Positions 12,243 to 21,119 are shown, counted from the first letter of the stretch. The stretch: 64,000 nucleotides of DNA from Methylobacterium ajmalii (GCF_016613415.1 NZ_JACWCT010000042.1:25697-89696); one strand, 5' to 3'. The notes: generated by a model not told the origin, from the letters alone. Numbers and translations: made by a program.

Positions 12243-13196
12243 GTGGCGGGGACGCGGGAGAACGGGATCGACCTCGTGCTGGCCCAGCCCAGGGGCTTCT
12301 GCGCCGGCGTGGTGCGGGCCGTGGAGGTGGTCGAGCGGGCGCTCGCCCAGGACGACGGCCGCCCGGTCTACGTGCGCCACGCGATCGTCCATAACGGCCG
12401 GGTCGTCGCCGACCTCGAGGCCAGGGGCGCCCGCTTCGTCGAGAGCCTCGACGAGGTGCCCGACGGCGCCGTCACGATCTTCTCGGCCCACGGCGTCGCG
12501 CGGGCGGTGGAGGCGGAAGCCGCCCGCCGCGGGCTCCCGGTGATCGACGCCACCTGTCCGCTGGTCGCCAAGGTGCACAGGCAAGGGCAGCTCTACGCCG
12601 CGCAGGGCCGCACCGTGGTGCTGATCGGCCATGCCGGCCACGCCGAGGTCGAGGGCACGCTCGGGCGGATCGACGGCGCGGTCCGCCTCGTCGGCAGCGT
12701 GGCGCAGGCCGAAGCCCTCGACCTGCCGGCCGACACGAAGCTCGCCTACGTCACCCAGACGACGCTCAGCGTCGACGACACACGGGCGATCGTCGCGGTC
12801 CTGCACCGGCGCTTCCCCGACCTCGTCGGGCCGGAGACCCGGGACATCTGCTACGCGACCCAGAACCGCCAGGCCGCCGTGCGGGCCCTCGCGGCGGTGG
12901 CCGACCTGATCCTGGTGGTGGGGGCGAGGACCTCCTCGAACTGCAACCGCCTGCGCGAGGTCGCCGCCGAGGCCGGGCGGCCGAGCCGCCTCGTCGAGGG
13001 GGCCGAGGACCTGGCGGAGGTCGACCTCGACGGGATCCGCACGCTCGGGCTGACCGCCGGCGCCTCGACGCCCGAGGCCTCGATCGCCGAGGTGATTGCT
13101 GCGCTGCAGCGTCGCACCCCCCTGCGGATCTCCAGTCTGCCGGGCATCGTCGAGGGCGTGAGCTTCCCGCTTCCGTCGAGTTTGGGCCACAGTTAG
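12243..13196 (+). CDS. ispH: 4-hydroxy-3-methylbut-2-enyl diphosphate reductase
   Basis: IspH/LytB, 317 residues, the last enzyme of the MEP pathway, making IPP and DMAPP with a [4Fe-4S] cluster. The three cluster cysteines are Cys20 (PRGFCAGV), Cys105 ([11 protein letters not shown]) and Cys203 ([10 protein letters not shown]). The substrate-binding [12 protein letters not shown] and GASTPEASI motifs are also present. The start is GTG, with GGAGGGCGA just upstream. Downstream lies hpnH and opposite lies hpnN, so this copy probably supplies isoprenoid precursors for hopanoids; whether another ispH exists in the genome cannot be judged. A 122-base spacer separates it from hpnH. Confidence 0.96.
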   Translation: MAGTRENGIDLVLAQPRGFCAGVVRAVEVVERALAQDDGRPVYVRHAIVHNGRVVADLEARGARFVESLDEVPDGAVTIFSAHGVARAVEAEAARRGLPVIDATCPLVAKVHRQGQLYAAQGRTVVLIGHAGHAEVEGTLGRIDGAVRLVGSVAQAEALDLPADTKLAYVTQTTLSVDDTRAIVAVLHRRFPDLVGPETRDICYATQNRQAAVRALAAVADLILVVGARTSSNCNRLREVAAEAGRPSRLVEGAEDLAEVDLDGIRTLGLTAGASTPEASIAEVIAALQRRTPLRISSLPGIVEGVSFPLPSSLGHS

Positions 13197-13318
13197 GCGC
13201 TTTGGCACCCAGCCTGGACCCTTTCGAACCTAGCTTGCTGGAAATCCGCCACTTTTCGGGCTAATCAGCCCGCTTGGCACAGCACCCGACACGAACCACG
13301 ACACAAGGAGCCTTGGTC

Positions 13319-14473
13319 TTGGGCATTCCTCTCCGGTACGTCGCGAAGATCGGCGGCTACATTCTCAAGCAGCACCTCACCGGCCGCAAGCGTTACCCGC
13401 TTGTCATGATGATGGAGCCGTTGTTCCGGTGCAATCTCGCCTGCGCAGGCTGCGGCAAGATCGACTATCCGGACGAGATCCTCAACAAGCGCCTGCCGGT
13501 CGACGAGGCGCTCGAGTCGGTCCGCGAGTGCGGCGCACCGGTGGTGGTCATCGCGGGCGGCGAGCCGCTCCTGCACAAGGACCTGCCGCAGATCGTTGAG
13601 GGCATCATCGCCCAGAAGAAGTTCGCGATCGTCTGCACCAACGCGCTCCTCCTCGAGAAGAAGATCGCGCAGTACAAGCCGAGCCCGTACTTCACCTGGT
13701 CGATCCATCTCGATGGCGACAAGGAGATGCACGACCAGTCGGTGTGCCAGCGCGGCGTCTACGACAAGGCGGTGGCGGCGATCCAGAAGGCCAAGGAGAT
13801 GGGCTTCCGGGTCACGATCAACTGCACCTTCTTCAACAACTCCTCGGCCGACAAGATCGCGGACTTCTTCGACAGCGTGACCCGGATGGGCATCGACGGC
13901 ATCACCGTCTCCCCCGGCTACGCCTACGAGCGCGCCCCCGACCAGCAGCACTTCCTCAACCGCCGGGCGACCAAGGACCTGTTCCGCGGCGTGTTCCGCC
14001 TCGGCAAGGAGAAGGGCCGCGAGAAGTGGACCTTCCAGCAGTCGGGCCTGTTCCTCGACTTCCTGGCCGGCAACCAGACCTACCACTGCACCCCGTGGGG
14101 CAACCCGACCCGGACGGTCTTCGGCTGGCAGAAGCCGTGCTACCTGCTCGGCGAAGGCTACGCCAAGACCTTCAAGGAGCTGATGGAGACCACGGACTGG
14201 GATTCCTACGGCACCGGCAACTACGAGAAGTGCGCCGACTGCATGGTGCATTCCGGCTACGAGGCCTCCTCGGTGGTCGACTCGGTGAAGAAGCCGTGGA
14301 AGCCGGTGATCTATGCGCTGCGCGGGATCAAGACCGAGGGCGAGATGGCTCCCGAGATCTCCCTCGAGAACCAGCGCCCGGCCGAGTTCGTGTTCTCACG
14401 CAACGTCGCGCAGAAGCTCTCCGAGATCCGGGACGCTAAGGCCGACGCCAAGAAGCGCGCGACAGCGGCCTAA
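13319..14473 (+). CDS. hpnH: radical SAM protein HpnH, adenosylhopane synthase
   Basis: HpnH, 384 residues, joins the adenosyl group of SAM to a C30 hopene to form adenosylhopane, the first step to C35 hopanoids. The radical-SAM CX3CX2C motif is FRCNLACAGC with Cys38, Cys42 and Cys45. A C-terminal cysteine set (YEKCADCMVHSGYEA) follows. The start is TTG at 13319, eight bases after a strong AAGGAG. An earlier in-frame TTG at 13274 lacks a ribosome site and would add 15 non-conserved residues. The last 78 bases overlap the 3' end of hpnG on the other strand. The preceding gap (13197-13318) shows no obvious promoter. Confidence 0.95.
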   Translation: MGIPLRYVAKIGGYILKQHLTGRKRYPLVMMMEPLFRCNLACAGCGKIDYPDEILNKRLPVDEALESVRECGAPVVVIAGGEPLLHKDLPQIVEGIIAQKKFAIVCTNALLLEKKIAQYKPSPYFTWSIHLDGDKEMHDQSVCQRGVYDKAVAAIQKAKEMGFRVTINCTFFNNSSADKIADFFDSVTRMGIDGITVSPGYAYERAPDQQHFLNRRATKDLFRGVFRLGKEKGREKWTFQQSGLFLDFLAGNQTYHCTPWGNPTRTVFGWQKPCYLLGEGYAKTFKELMETTDWDSYGTGNYEKCADCMVHSGYEASSVVDSVKKPWKPVIYALRGIKTEGEMAPEISLENQRPAEFVFSRNVAQKLSEIRDAKADAKKRATAA

Positions 14474-15136
14474 CGCGGCGAAGGCCGCCGACGAGTCGCG
14501 GGCGAGGCGCACCAGCCCGCCCACGCTCGCCCGGCGGCGCGCCAGCGCCGCCAGAACGGCGAGGATGTCGGGCTCGCCGTCCGGCTTGAGGGCCTTGGCG
14601 ATCGCCGCCGGAAGGGCGCGGTCGGCCGGGTCGCACACCACCCGCACGGCGCAGAACGGCAGCCCGTGCGCCTCCGCGAAGGCGGCCGCGACGTGGGATT
14701 CCATGTCGACCGCCGCCGCCCCGGTCTCCGCCCGCAAGGCCGCCTTGGCGTGCGGCGACAGGATGGCCGCCTCCACCCCCGCGACATCGGCGAGCACCAC
14801 CCGCACCGGCGCGTCCGCGAGCCGGCGGGCGAGGGCCGCGACGACCTGCGGGTGCGCCGGGTGCCGGACGCCGCCGGCGCTCACCCCCGTCGCCACCACG
14901 ACGTCGCCCGGCACGAGATCGGGCGCGAGCCCGCCGGCGATGCCGATGCTCATCACCGCCCGGCAGCCCGGGGCCGCGCGCCCCTTGAGCATCTCCCGCA
15001 GCCGCTCCGGGTTGCCCCCGGCCCCCACCGTCGCCACGCCGGGCCCCGCGGCGAGCCGCGCCTCGCGGGCGAGGCCCGTGACGGCGAGCACGGGATGGGG
15101 CCCGCGCGGGCCGGTGGTGTCCTCGACGACGGTCAT
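14396..15136 (-). CDS. hpnG: adenosylhopane nucleosidase/phosphorylase HpnG
   Basis: A 246-residue member of the nucleoside phosphorylase/MTA nucleosidase superfamily. HpnG removes adenine from adenosylhopane to give ribosylhopane, the step after HpnH. The N-terminal LAVTGLAREARLAAG and the SIGIAGGLAPDLVPGDVVVATGV phosphorylase motif are clear, and AAAVDMESHVAAAFAEA carries the conserved ME pair of the active site. Usually it is co-transcribed with hpnH; here it converges with it and their coding regions overlap by 78 bases. Both C-termini in the overlap are extended, basic and low in complexity. Confidence 0.9.
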   Translation of the reverse strand: MTVVEDTTGPRGPHPVLAVTGLAREARLAAGPGVATVGAGGNPERLREMLKGRAAPGCRAVMSIGIAGGLAPDLVPGDVVVATGVSAGGVRHPAHPQVVAALARRLADAPVRVVLADVAGVEAAILSPHAKAALRAETGAAAVDMESHVAAAFAEAHGLPFCAVRVVCDPADRALPAAIAKALKPDGEPDILAVLAALARRRASVGGLVRLARDSSAAFAALGRCRALLGVGLSVPDLGELLRDVA

Positions 15137-15340
15137 GCGGGGCTCGGGGAACGCTGTGGGGAGGAGGGGTCAAGCTCTCCCATACCAGAGCGGGCGAGGC
15201 GAGCATGTGGCGCCGGTGACACGGGGCGACGGCGGCGCCGTCGCACCCCGTTTCACGGAGCTATACTCCGGTTTCGCGCCCGTGCGGCGTCGCGAGCGGG
15301 GCGAGCCCTGCACGCGCAAGCGCCTTCCTGCAGGTGTCGG

Positions 15341-15883
15341 ATGACCGCGACGAACGATGACGCCGACCGGGCACTCGCCGCGCATGTAAGCGGCGTCTTG
15401 CGGCACATCTGGGACCCGATCGGCATGGGAATGGAGGGGCCGCCGGACGAGTATGACCGGTACATCCCGGGCATCGTCGCCCTGTTGCACGGCAGAACGG
15501 CCCACGACACCGCGATCGCCGAGCACCTCATTCGCATTGAGACCTTGGAGATGCGGCTTTCCCCTCGGACACGGGTGAGGTCGACTTCGACCCGGGCGGC
15601 CCGTGCCTTGCTCGGCCTGCGTGATGCCTGCCTCGACGCGCCCCACCTGCTCGTCGCTCAGATCATCAGCTGGAACGGGCTGCACTGCATCTGGATTTTC
15701 CGGCGGTCCGACGGACTGCACAATTACCAGCACGCCGTGTTCCGGAGCGAGAACGACGAGAACGGCGAATACGGCTGGTGGGCCGATGCCGGGGAGGGGC
15801 GACCGGGCCTTTTCTCGACCGCGACCGCCGCAGAGGCCGAAGCACGTGCGACGATAGGCTGGCTGCGGACGTGCGACGGCTGA
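15341..15883 (+). CDS. uncharacterised 180-residue protein
   Basis: No function is recognised. The protein is soluble and acidic. Its N-terminal third (RHIWDPIGMGMEGPPDEYD, then YIPGIVALLHG and AEHLIRIETLEM) looks like the small bacterial families with a W-(D/N)-P-I-G start and DEYD motif, often of the DUF1871 kind. The C-terminal half (LHNYQHAVFRSENDENGEYGWW) reads as a separate domain. The stretch between them (RLSPRTRVRSTSTRAARALLG) is unusually basic and may be a linker or a tolerated small frameshift. The ATG was chosen over longer upstream frames because that sequence is antisense to hpnG. A TATACT box at 15262-15267 may be its -10 element. Confidence 0.6.
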   Translation: MTATNDDADRALAAHVSGVLRHIWDPIGMGMEGPPDEYDRYIPGIVALLHGRTAHDTAIAEHLIRIETLEMRLSPRTRVRSTSTRAARALLGLRDACLDAPHLLVAQIISWNGLHCIWIFRRSDGLHNYQHAVFRSENDENGEYGWWADAGEGRPGLFSTATAAEAEARATIGWLRTCDG

Positions 15884-15926
15884 ATGGCGCGCCCGTCTCC
15901 GGATCGGCGAGGCGGCCGCCGTGCTC

Positions 15927-16865
15927 CTACGCCTCCGGATCCGCCCGGTTCGAGAACCGGTCCCGCGCCGTGAAGCGGTCGGCGGGCAGGCCGGAGGGCA
16001 GGGTGCCGCGGTAGATCTCGCGCGACAGGAAGGTGCGCTCGATCTCGATCTGCTCCTCGTCGAGGTCGACGTACCAGCAGCGGCGCCGGGGCGACCAGCG
16101 GTAGTTGCGGTCCTTGAGCCGGTCCTTGAGGGCGATCGGGGCGTCGGAGGCCCAGAGCCGCACGGTGGGGCGGCGCGCCGCCTCGAGCAGCGCCGTGAAG
16201 GCGAGGCGGCCGGAGGTGCGCAGGGGCCGGGCCAGGATGGCGAGCAGGGCCTCGCAATCGTCGATCGCCCGGTGGCCGTTGTGGAACCGGCCGTGGTCGG
16301 CGAGCAGGTGGCCGAGCCGCATCCCCTCGTGGCCCTCCGCCCGCCAGGGGATCTGGTGGCAGGAGCAGGCCCAGTTGCGCGAGACGAAGACCGGCCAGCG
16401 GCGCTCGCACATCTGCCGGTCGAAGCGGGCGTTGTGGGCGATGACGACCCGGGCCTCGGCGGCAAGCGCCTCGACCGCCGCGTCGTCGATGCGCTGGCCG
16501 GCGACGTCGGCATCGGTGATGCCGGTGAGGCGCACCACCGCCTCGGGGATCGGGATGGACGGCTGGTGGAGCTGGTTGAACCGCTCGAGCACCCGGTAGA
16601 TCCGCCCGCTGGCGCCGTACTCGAACTTGATGATGCCGAGCTCGATCACCTCGTCGGCGGTCACGTCGATGCCGGTGGTCTCGGTGTCGAGGATCAGGCC
16701 GACGAAGGTCGGCTCGTCGGGCTCCGCGGCCGGGGGCACGAAGGGGCCGAGGCGGCGCAGCACCCGGTAGTCGCCGGTGCGCTCCAGGATGGCGGCGATG
16801 TCGTCGAGCGCGTCGGTCAAGCGGCGGTCACCCCGAAGCCCAGCGGCCGCGCGGCGGCGGCGCAT
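15927..16865 (-). CDS. DnaQ-type 3'-5' exonuclease
   Basis: A 312-residue exonuclease of the DEDDh superfamily, like the proofreading epsilon subunit of DNA polymerase III. ExoI is LILDTETTGID near residue 57, ExoII is VVIAHNARFDRQM, and ExoIII is HRAIDDCEALL with the His-x4-Asp pattern. A C-terminal region (LKDRNYRWSPRRRCWYVDLDEEQ) matches the small extra domain seen in many standalone alphaproteobacterial DnaQ-like proteins rather than the clamp-binding tail of true DnaQ. It may act in repair rather than in the replisome. The ATG at 16865 is chosen; a longer frame reaches 16934 with no conserved content. It converges with the unknown gene upstream. Confidence 0.88.
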   Translation of the reverse strand: MRRRRAAAGLRGDRRLTDALDDIAAILERTGDYRVLRRLGPFVPPAAEPDEPTFVGLILDTETTGIDVTADEVIELGIIKFEYGASGRIYRVLERFNQLHQPSIPIPEAVVRLTGITDADVAGQRIDDAAVEALAAEARVVIAHNARFDRQMCERRWPVFVSRNWACSCHQIPWRAEGHEGMRLGHLLADHGRFHNGHRAIDDCEALLAILARPLRTSGRLAFTALLEAARRPTVRLWASDAPIALKDRLKDRNYRWSPRRRCWYVDLDEEQIEIERTFLSREIYRGTLPSGLPADRFTARDRFSNRADPEA

Positions 16866-17257
16866 GTCGTTGCTTGGGGCAAGGCTTACCCCCGGGCCGG
16901 CCATCCGGCCAAGAGCCCGGCCGCCACGCTCCACCGCAATCGCCGCCCGACAAACAAGACCCCGCGACCCTGTGGGCCACGGGGCAAGTGGAGGAGATCC
17001 GAGGAGCAGAAGCCCCCCGCCGGCCGGGGAGGACGCGTGGCGGGCGGGGGCGCCGGGCCCGCTCGCGCGGCCCGACCCACCCCCAACCGGCCGCCGCTTC
17101 CCCGGTTTCGGGGGCGGCAGAGAAAGCTCCGCGGGAGTAAACCTCGATCAAGCCGAGCCGTGCGAGACGCCGGAATTCGGCAGCAAGCGCCGGGATGCGG
17201 CGTGACGGCGACGAGGCCAGGATGACGCCATCGCCCGGACAGGAAGGCACGAGGCTG
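16866..17257. other. gene-free divergent region
   Basis: About 390 bases between the divergent exonuclease and ada genes. Apart from the two leaders nothing is supported. The region is GC-rich and the many short frames in it are compositional. An Ada box was looked for and not found with confidence. Confidence 0.4.
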
Positions 17258-18361
17258 ATGCGCAACCCGGACCCTGCCGCCGCTCCCCCGCCCCTCGACG
17301 ACGCCGCGCGCTTCGCCGCGGTGGCCCGGCGCGACCGGGCGGCGGACGGCCTGTTCGTCTACGCGGTGCGCACGACCGGGGTCTATTGCCGGCCAAGCTG
17401 CGCCGCCCGGCCGGCCCGGCCCGAGAACGTCAGCTTCCACCCGACCTGCGCGGCGGCGGAGGCCGCGGGCTTCCGGCCCTGCCGGCGCTGCCGCCCGAAC
17501 GAGGCGAGCCTGGCCGAGCGCCAGGCCGAGGCGGTGGCCCGGGCCTGCCGGCGGATCGAGGCGGCGGAGACACCGCCGGCGCTCGCCGACCTCGCGGCGG
17601 CGGCGGGCTTGAGCCCCTACCATTTCCATCGGGTGTTCAAGCAGGTCACCGGGGTGACGCCGCGGGCCTACGGCGCGGCCCGGCGGGCGGCGCGGGCGGC
17701 GGACGGGTTGCGGCAGGAGGACAAGACCGTGACGGATGCGATCTACGAGGCCGGCTACGGCGCGGCGAGCCGGTTCTACGACGCGGCGCCGGAGCGCCTC
17801 GGCATGACGCCGACCGCCTATCGCAGGGGCGGGGAGGGCGCGGCGATCCGCTTCGCGGTCGGCGCCTGCTCGCTCGGCCACGTCCTGGTGGCGGCGACCG
17901 AGCGCGGCGTCTGCGCGATCCTGCTCGGCGACGAGCCCGACGCGCTGCTGCGCGACCTCCAGGACCGCTTCCCGAAGGCGGCGCTGACGGGAGGCGACGC
18001 GGAGTTCGAGGCGACGGTGGCGCTGGCGATCGGCCTCGTCGAGGCCCCGGGCGCCGCCCCGGCCCTGCCGCTCGACATCGGCGGCACCGCCTTCCAGCAG
18101 CGGGTCTGGCAGGCCCTGCGGGCGATCCCGCCCGGGCGCACTGCGACCTACGCGGAGATCGCCCAGGCGATCGGCATGCCCAAAGCCGCCCGGGCGGTGG
18201 CGCTCGCGTGCGGCGCCAACCCGATCGCGGTCGCGGTGCCCTGCCACCGGGTGGTGCGCCAGGACGGCGGCCTGTCGGGCTATCGCTGGGGCGTCGCGCG
18301 CAAGCGGGCCCTGCTTGACCGGGAGCGCGACGCCGGGGACGGGCCGCGGGACAGGACCTAA
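17258..18361 (+). CDS. ada: Ada: methylated-DNA repair protein and transcription activator
   Basis: Bifunctional Ada of about 367 residues. The N-terminal zinc domain has Cys44 and Cys48 (VYCRPSC) and Cys75 and Cys78 (FRPCRRC); Cys44 is expected to accept methyl groups from phosphotriesters and switch the protein to an activator. An AraC-type HTH domain follows (SPYHFHRVFKQVTGVTPRAY). The C-terminal O6-methylguanine methyltransferase domain has the active site PCHRVVRQDGG with Cys329. All three parts are present as in E. coli Ada. In-frame ATGs also occur at 17195 and 17222; 17258 is preferred because AGGAAGG lies upstream and the family needs only a short lead. It is probably autoregulated by alkylation damage. 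Confidence 0.93.
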   Translation: MRNPDPAAAPPPLDDAARFAAVARRDRAADGLFVYAVRTTGVYCRPSCAARPARPENVSFHPTCAAAEAAGFRPCRRCRPNEASLAERQAEAVARACRRIEAAETPPALADLAAAAGLSPYHFHRVFKQVTGVTPRAYGAARRAARAADGLRQEDKTVTDAIYEAGYGAASRFYDAAPERLGMTPTAYRRGGEGAAIRFAVGACSLGHVLVAATERGVCAILLGDEPDALLRDLQDRFPKAALTGGDAEFEATVALAIGLVEAPGAAPALPLDIGGTAFQQRVWQALRAIPPGRTATYAEIAQAIGMPKAARAVALACGANPIAVAVPCHRVVRQDGGLSGYRWGVARKRALLDRERDAGDGPRDRT

Positions 18362-18381
18362 CGGCGCTTCACTCCCGCTGC

Positions 18382-18406
18382 GGAACTTTCCCGCAGGAGA
18401 CAGGTT
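18382..18406 (+). promoter_or_regulatory. EcfG-type general-stress promoter
   Basis: GGAAC (18382-18386), a 16-base spacer, then GGTT (18403-18406). The alphaproteobacterial general-stress sigma factor EcfG reads GGAAC-N16/17-CGTT, so one base differs. It lies about 80 bases before the DUF4142 gene, a typical member of such regulons. Confidence 0.6.
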
Positions 18407-18483
18407 GTGGCGGCGAAGGGGCGTCAGGCTTTCGCAGTGCGGTCGTCCGTACGGCAAAGCTATACACGAATGGACTCTATTCA

Positions 18484-19206
18484 ATGTCTCGCACTGCACT
18501 TCTGGCCGCGCTCACCGTGACGGTCGCCGGCAGCCTGCCGGCCGCGGCCCAGAACCTCGTGATCTTCCCGAACGACCGTCCGGCGGCCGAATCCACCGAG
18601 GCGTTCCGGGCCGAGGCCCTGCGCAGCGACGCCTACAACATCGAGGCGAGCCGCCTCGCGCTGCAGAAGTCGGGCAACCGCGCCGTGCGCGGCTACGCCG
18701 AGCAGACGATCGTCAACCGCCAGGCCACCACCGACGCGCTCCTGCCCCGCGGCACCTCGTTGAGCTCCTCCGGCACCGTGGTGGGCGATGCCGGCAACGG
18801 CGGCCTCCTCGGCTCGGGCGGCCTCCTGACGGCCCCGCTCGCCATCGCCACCGCGCCGATCGCGGTGGTCGGCAACGTGCTCCAGGGCCAGCCGGCCTTC
18901 GGCCGCTCGCTCGTCGACACCAACCCGGGCACCCCGGGCCGCCGCGTCGCCCTCGACCCGGCCCGCGAGCAGCGCCTGGCGCGCCTGCAGGCCGCTCCGA
19001 GCGGCAAGCGCTTCGACGCGCTCTACACCGCCGACCAGGCCCGGGCCCAGGGCGACAGCGTGCAGCTCTACGAGACCTACTCGCGCTTCGGCGACAGCCA
19101 GGTCGGCCGCACCTTCGCCAACGAGGCCAAGCCGATGCTGCGCGAGGATGCCGGCGAGGCCGACCGCCTGGCCGACCGCTACTCGAACGCCGACTCGCTG
19201 TTCTGA
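18484..19206 (+). CDS. DUF4142-family secreted protein
   Basis: A 240-residue exported protein. Residues 1-22 form a Sec signal peptide ending in AAAQ. The mature part begins with a ferritin-like DUF4142 helical segment (STEAFRAEALRSDAYNIEASRLALQKSGN, shown here in two overlapping pieces: residues 38-54 and 55-66), then a glycine-rich middle with a hydrophobic stretch (LLTAPLAIATAPIAVVGNV), then a second helical part resembling the first (YTADQARAQGDSVQLYETY). DUF4142 proteins are periplasmic and of unknown biochemical role, often induced by general stress. The EcfG-like promoter upstream agrees with that. The gene is monocistronic. Confidence 0.85.
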   Translation: MSRTALLAALTVTVAGSLPAAAQNLVIFPNDRPAAESTEAFRAEALRSDAYNIEASRLALQKSGNRAVRGYAEQTIVNRQATTDALLPRGTSLSSSGTVVGDAGNGGLLGSGGLLTAPLAIATAPIAVVGNVLQGQPAFGRSLVDTNPGTPGRRVALDPAREQRLARLQAAPSGKRFDALYTADQARAQGDSVQLYETYSRFGDSQVGRTFANEAKPMLREDAGEADRLADRYSNADSLF

Positions 19207-19227
19207 TCGCACCGGGTCGACGGGACC

Positions 19228-19253
19228 GGCCGGGCGGAGGTTTTCGCCCGGCC
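19228..19253 (+). terminator. hairpin after the DUF4142 gene
   Basis: GGCCGGGCG and CGCCCGGCC form a perfect 9-bp stem around an 8-base loop, 21 bases after the stop. There is no T-run, so it may need Rho or merely stabilise the 3' end. The remaining gap to 19468 shows nothing further. Confidence 0.45.
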
Positions 19254-19468
19254 CGGCCCGGGCCGCGCCCGGCCCTCCGGCGCCGCCCGTCCCCGGGGAG
19301 CATCACGGGAAAGATCCTGTCTCCGGGCGGGCCTCCGGGACCGAATTTACGCAGGGGACGGATCGTTGCGCGGAGATCGGCGTTCTCTCCCCGACCCCCT
19401 GCCGTCATCCTTCGGCGCCAGGCCCGATACCACTCCGTCGCGCGAGCTTCCCCGTGGAGCGCCAACCC

Positions 19469-19684
19469 ATGTCGTGCCGCCACAACGCCGTCGCTCCCCA
19501 GCCGCACCTGATCGCGACCGCGCCGTCGCACCTGCGCAAGTGGCGCCGCTTTCCGAGCGCGCTGCCGCAACCGGCGAACGACAACGGCCGCGCCGGCTAC
19601 AGTGCCGAGGCCGGCCTGTGGGCCGCGGCGCTCGGCGCCACCGCCACCATGGTGGCGGTGCTGATGGTCGGGATGATGCTGTAG
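19469..19684 (+). CDS. small single-pass membrane protein
   Basis: A 71-residue protein that I do not recognise as a family. A polar, basic N-terminal half (SHLRKWRRFP) leads into the motif LPQPANDNGRAG, a phrase common in small Methylobacterium-type proteins. A single hydrophobic helix of about 23 residues (AALGATATMVAVLMVGMML at its end) follows. The predicted topology is N-in with the C-terminus at the outer face. The ribosome site is weak (GTGGAGCG). It ends 13 bases from the convergent RraA-like gene. The tail anchor and the PANDN motif argue for a real gene. Confidence 0.55.
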   Translation: MSCRHNAVAPQPHLIATAPSHLRKWRRFPSALPQPANDNGRAGYSAEAGLWAAALGATATMVAVLMVGMML

Positions 19685-19697
19685 GCCGGATCCCGGC

Positions 19698-20414
19698 TCA
19701 GCGCCCCGTCTTCTGCCGCCAGGCCGCGAAGTCGGCCTTCGCCCGCTCGTCGATCAGCGGGTAGAGGCCGATCACGCCGCGGCCGTTCTGCACCTCCTCC
19801 AGCACGAAATCCTCGAACACCGTCATCTCGGCGGCCTCCGCGGCGATCTCGTCGGCGATCTCCGCCGGGATCACGATCACCCCCTCGGCGTCGCCCACCA
19901 CCACGTCGCCGGGAAACACCGCGACGTCGCCGCAGCCGATCGGCACGTTGATGTCGAGCGCCTGGTGCAGGGTCAGGTTGGTCGGGGCGGACGGGCGGTT
20001 GTGGTAGGCCGGGAAGGGCAGGGCGCCGATCTCGGGCGAGTCGCGAAAGCCCCCGTCGGTGACGACGCCGGCCGCGCCCCGCTTCATCAGCCGCGTCACC
20101 AGGATCGCCCCGGCGGAGGCCGCCCGCGGGTTCTTTCGGCTGTCCATCACCAGCACCGCGCCCTCCGGGCATCGGTCGACCGCGACGCGCTGCGGATGAC
20201 CGGGATCGCGAAAGACCGCGAGCGTGTTCAGGTCCTCCCGGGCCGGGATGTAGCGCAGGGTGTAGGCTTCGCCGACCATCGCCCCGGCCTGCGGGTTGAG
20301 GGGGCGCACGTCCTGGATGAACTGGTTGCGCAGGCCGCGCTTGAACAGGGCGGTGGCCAGGGTCGCGGTGCTGACGGTCTTCAGCGTCGCGCGGGTCTCG
20401 GGGCTCAGGGGCAT
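19698..20414 (-). CDS. RraA-like aldolase/dimethylmenaquinone methyltransferase-fold protein
   Basis: A 238-residue member of the RraA/HMG-aldolase family. Class II aldolases of this fold cleave 4-hydroxy-4-methyl-2-oxoglutarate or 4-carboxy-4-hydroxy-2-oxoadipate, or decarboxylate oxaloacetate; RraA itself inhibits RNase E. The metal and substrate site GVVTDGGFRDSPEI carries the conserved Arg-Asp pair, which favours an aldolase or decarboxylase over a pure RNase regulator. PIGCGDVAVFPGDVVVGDAEGVIVIP (residues 167-192) is the second family hallmark. A longer frame to 20558 is not conserved. An ACTAA/TTAGT dyad 140 bases upstream may be its operator. Confidence 0.85.
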   Translation of the reverse strand: MPLSPETRATLKTVSTATLATALFKRGLRNQFIQDVRPLNPQAGAMVGEAYTLRYIPAREDLNTLAVFRDPGHPQRVAVDRCPEGAVLVMDSRKNPRAASAGAILVTRLMKRGAAGVVTDGGFRDSPEIGALPFPAYHNRPSAPTNLTLHQALDINVPIGCGDVAVFPGDVVVGDAEGVIVIPAEIADEIAAEAAEMTVFEDFVLEEVQNGRGVIGLYPLIDERAKADFAAWRQKTGR

Positions 20415-20556
20415 CGGGGCTCTCCGGTCGGGCGCCGAGGCAGCGGGCGGGGGAAAGCCCGTGGGACGCCGTGCCGCCACCGATCCTCCCCGCCACCCGG
20501 ACGACTTCGCCGCTCCGCGGCCGCCGGTCCGGCAGCCTGTGAAGCGCCATTGAAGC

Positions 20557-20570
20557 ACTAATGTTTTAGT
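20557..20570. promoter_or_regulatory. dyad ACTAA-N4-TTAGT upstream of the RraA-like gene
   Basis: A perfect 5-4-5 inverted repeat in an AT-rich island inside very GC-rich DNA, about 140 bases before the RraA-like start. Such dyads are typical binding sites for GntR- or LysR-type regulators of catabolic genes. No regulator gene is adjacent. Confidence 0.45.
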
Positions 20571-20608
20571 ACATCAACCGGTTTGCCAGAGCATTGTCGC
20601 AGCCGAAG

Positions 20609-20631
20609 TCCTCCCCCGCTGGGGGGAGGAT
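20609..20631. repeat. short GC-rich palindrome, half-element or terminator
   Basis: TCCTCCCCC and GGGGGGAGGA fold around a short GCT loop. It resembles one terminal arm of the palindromic elements seen at 8, 1786 and 8928, but stands alone. It lies just past the stop of the small secreted protein gene and may act as its terminator. Confidence 0.5.
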
Positions 20632-20648
20632 CCGGGCAGGGGTACGTC

Positions 20649-21119
20649 TTACTTCTTGCGCGGCGCCGGGGGCGGGGGCGCCGGGGGCTCGTCGCCCCCT
20701 TCGTCGGCCTCGCCGCCGCCGATGGTGGTCTTGAGCGCGAAGGCGACCAGCGGGCTCGCGACGTCGACCACCTCGGCCTTGGTCAGGCCGTCCTTCGGGT
20801 CGTAGCTGCCGACCAGCATGACGGTGCGGTTCTCACTCTTGGCGAGGTCGAGACCGTCGCCGGAGACGGCCACCGGCTTGCCGGCGATCTCGTCGGCCTT
20901 GCGGTCGTTGGTGAACAGAACCGTGACCTTGCCGTCCTTGACCACGCCGACGTAGCAGATCTCCTCCGGCGTCCGGCACGGGAACAGCATCGCGGCGACG
21001 GGATCGGGCTGGGGTGCCTCCTTGGGCGGCGGGGGCTTGGGCGGGCCCTTCGGGGCAGGCTGGGCGGCGGCCGGGACGGCGGTGAGCGCGAGCAGCGTGA
21101 AGGCGAGCGCGGAGCGCAT
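20649..21119 (-). CDS. small secreted proline-rich protein
   Basis: A 156-residue exported protein of unknown function. The signal peptide is MRSALAFTLLALTAVPAAAQ. It is followed by a proline/lysine-rich linker (PKGPPKPPPPKEAPQPDP), a compact middle domain with two cysteines (LFPCRTPEEICYVG) that may form a disulfide, and an acidic, proline-rich tail. The middle part alternates beta-type strands (KVTVLFTNDRKADEIAGKPV) and could be a small binding domain. The ATG at 21119 has GGAGAAC upstream; the TTG one codon earlier is less likely. It is monocistronic. Confidence 0.75.
   Translation of the reverse strand: MRSALAFTLLALTAVPAAAQPAPKGPPKPPPPKEAPQPDPVAAMLFPCRTPEEICYVGVVKDGKVTVLFTNDRKADEIAGKPVAVSGDGLDLAKSENRTVMLVGSYDPKDGLTKAEVVDVASPLVAFALKTTIGGGEADEGGDEPPAPPPPAPRKK

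Noticed and set aside
13197-13318. TTGGCAC sequences before hpnH considered as sigma-54 promoters.
   Set aside because: Neither has the TTGC element at the right distance.
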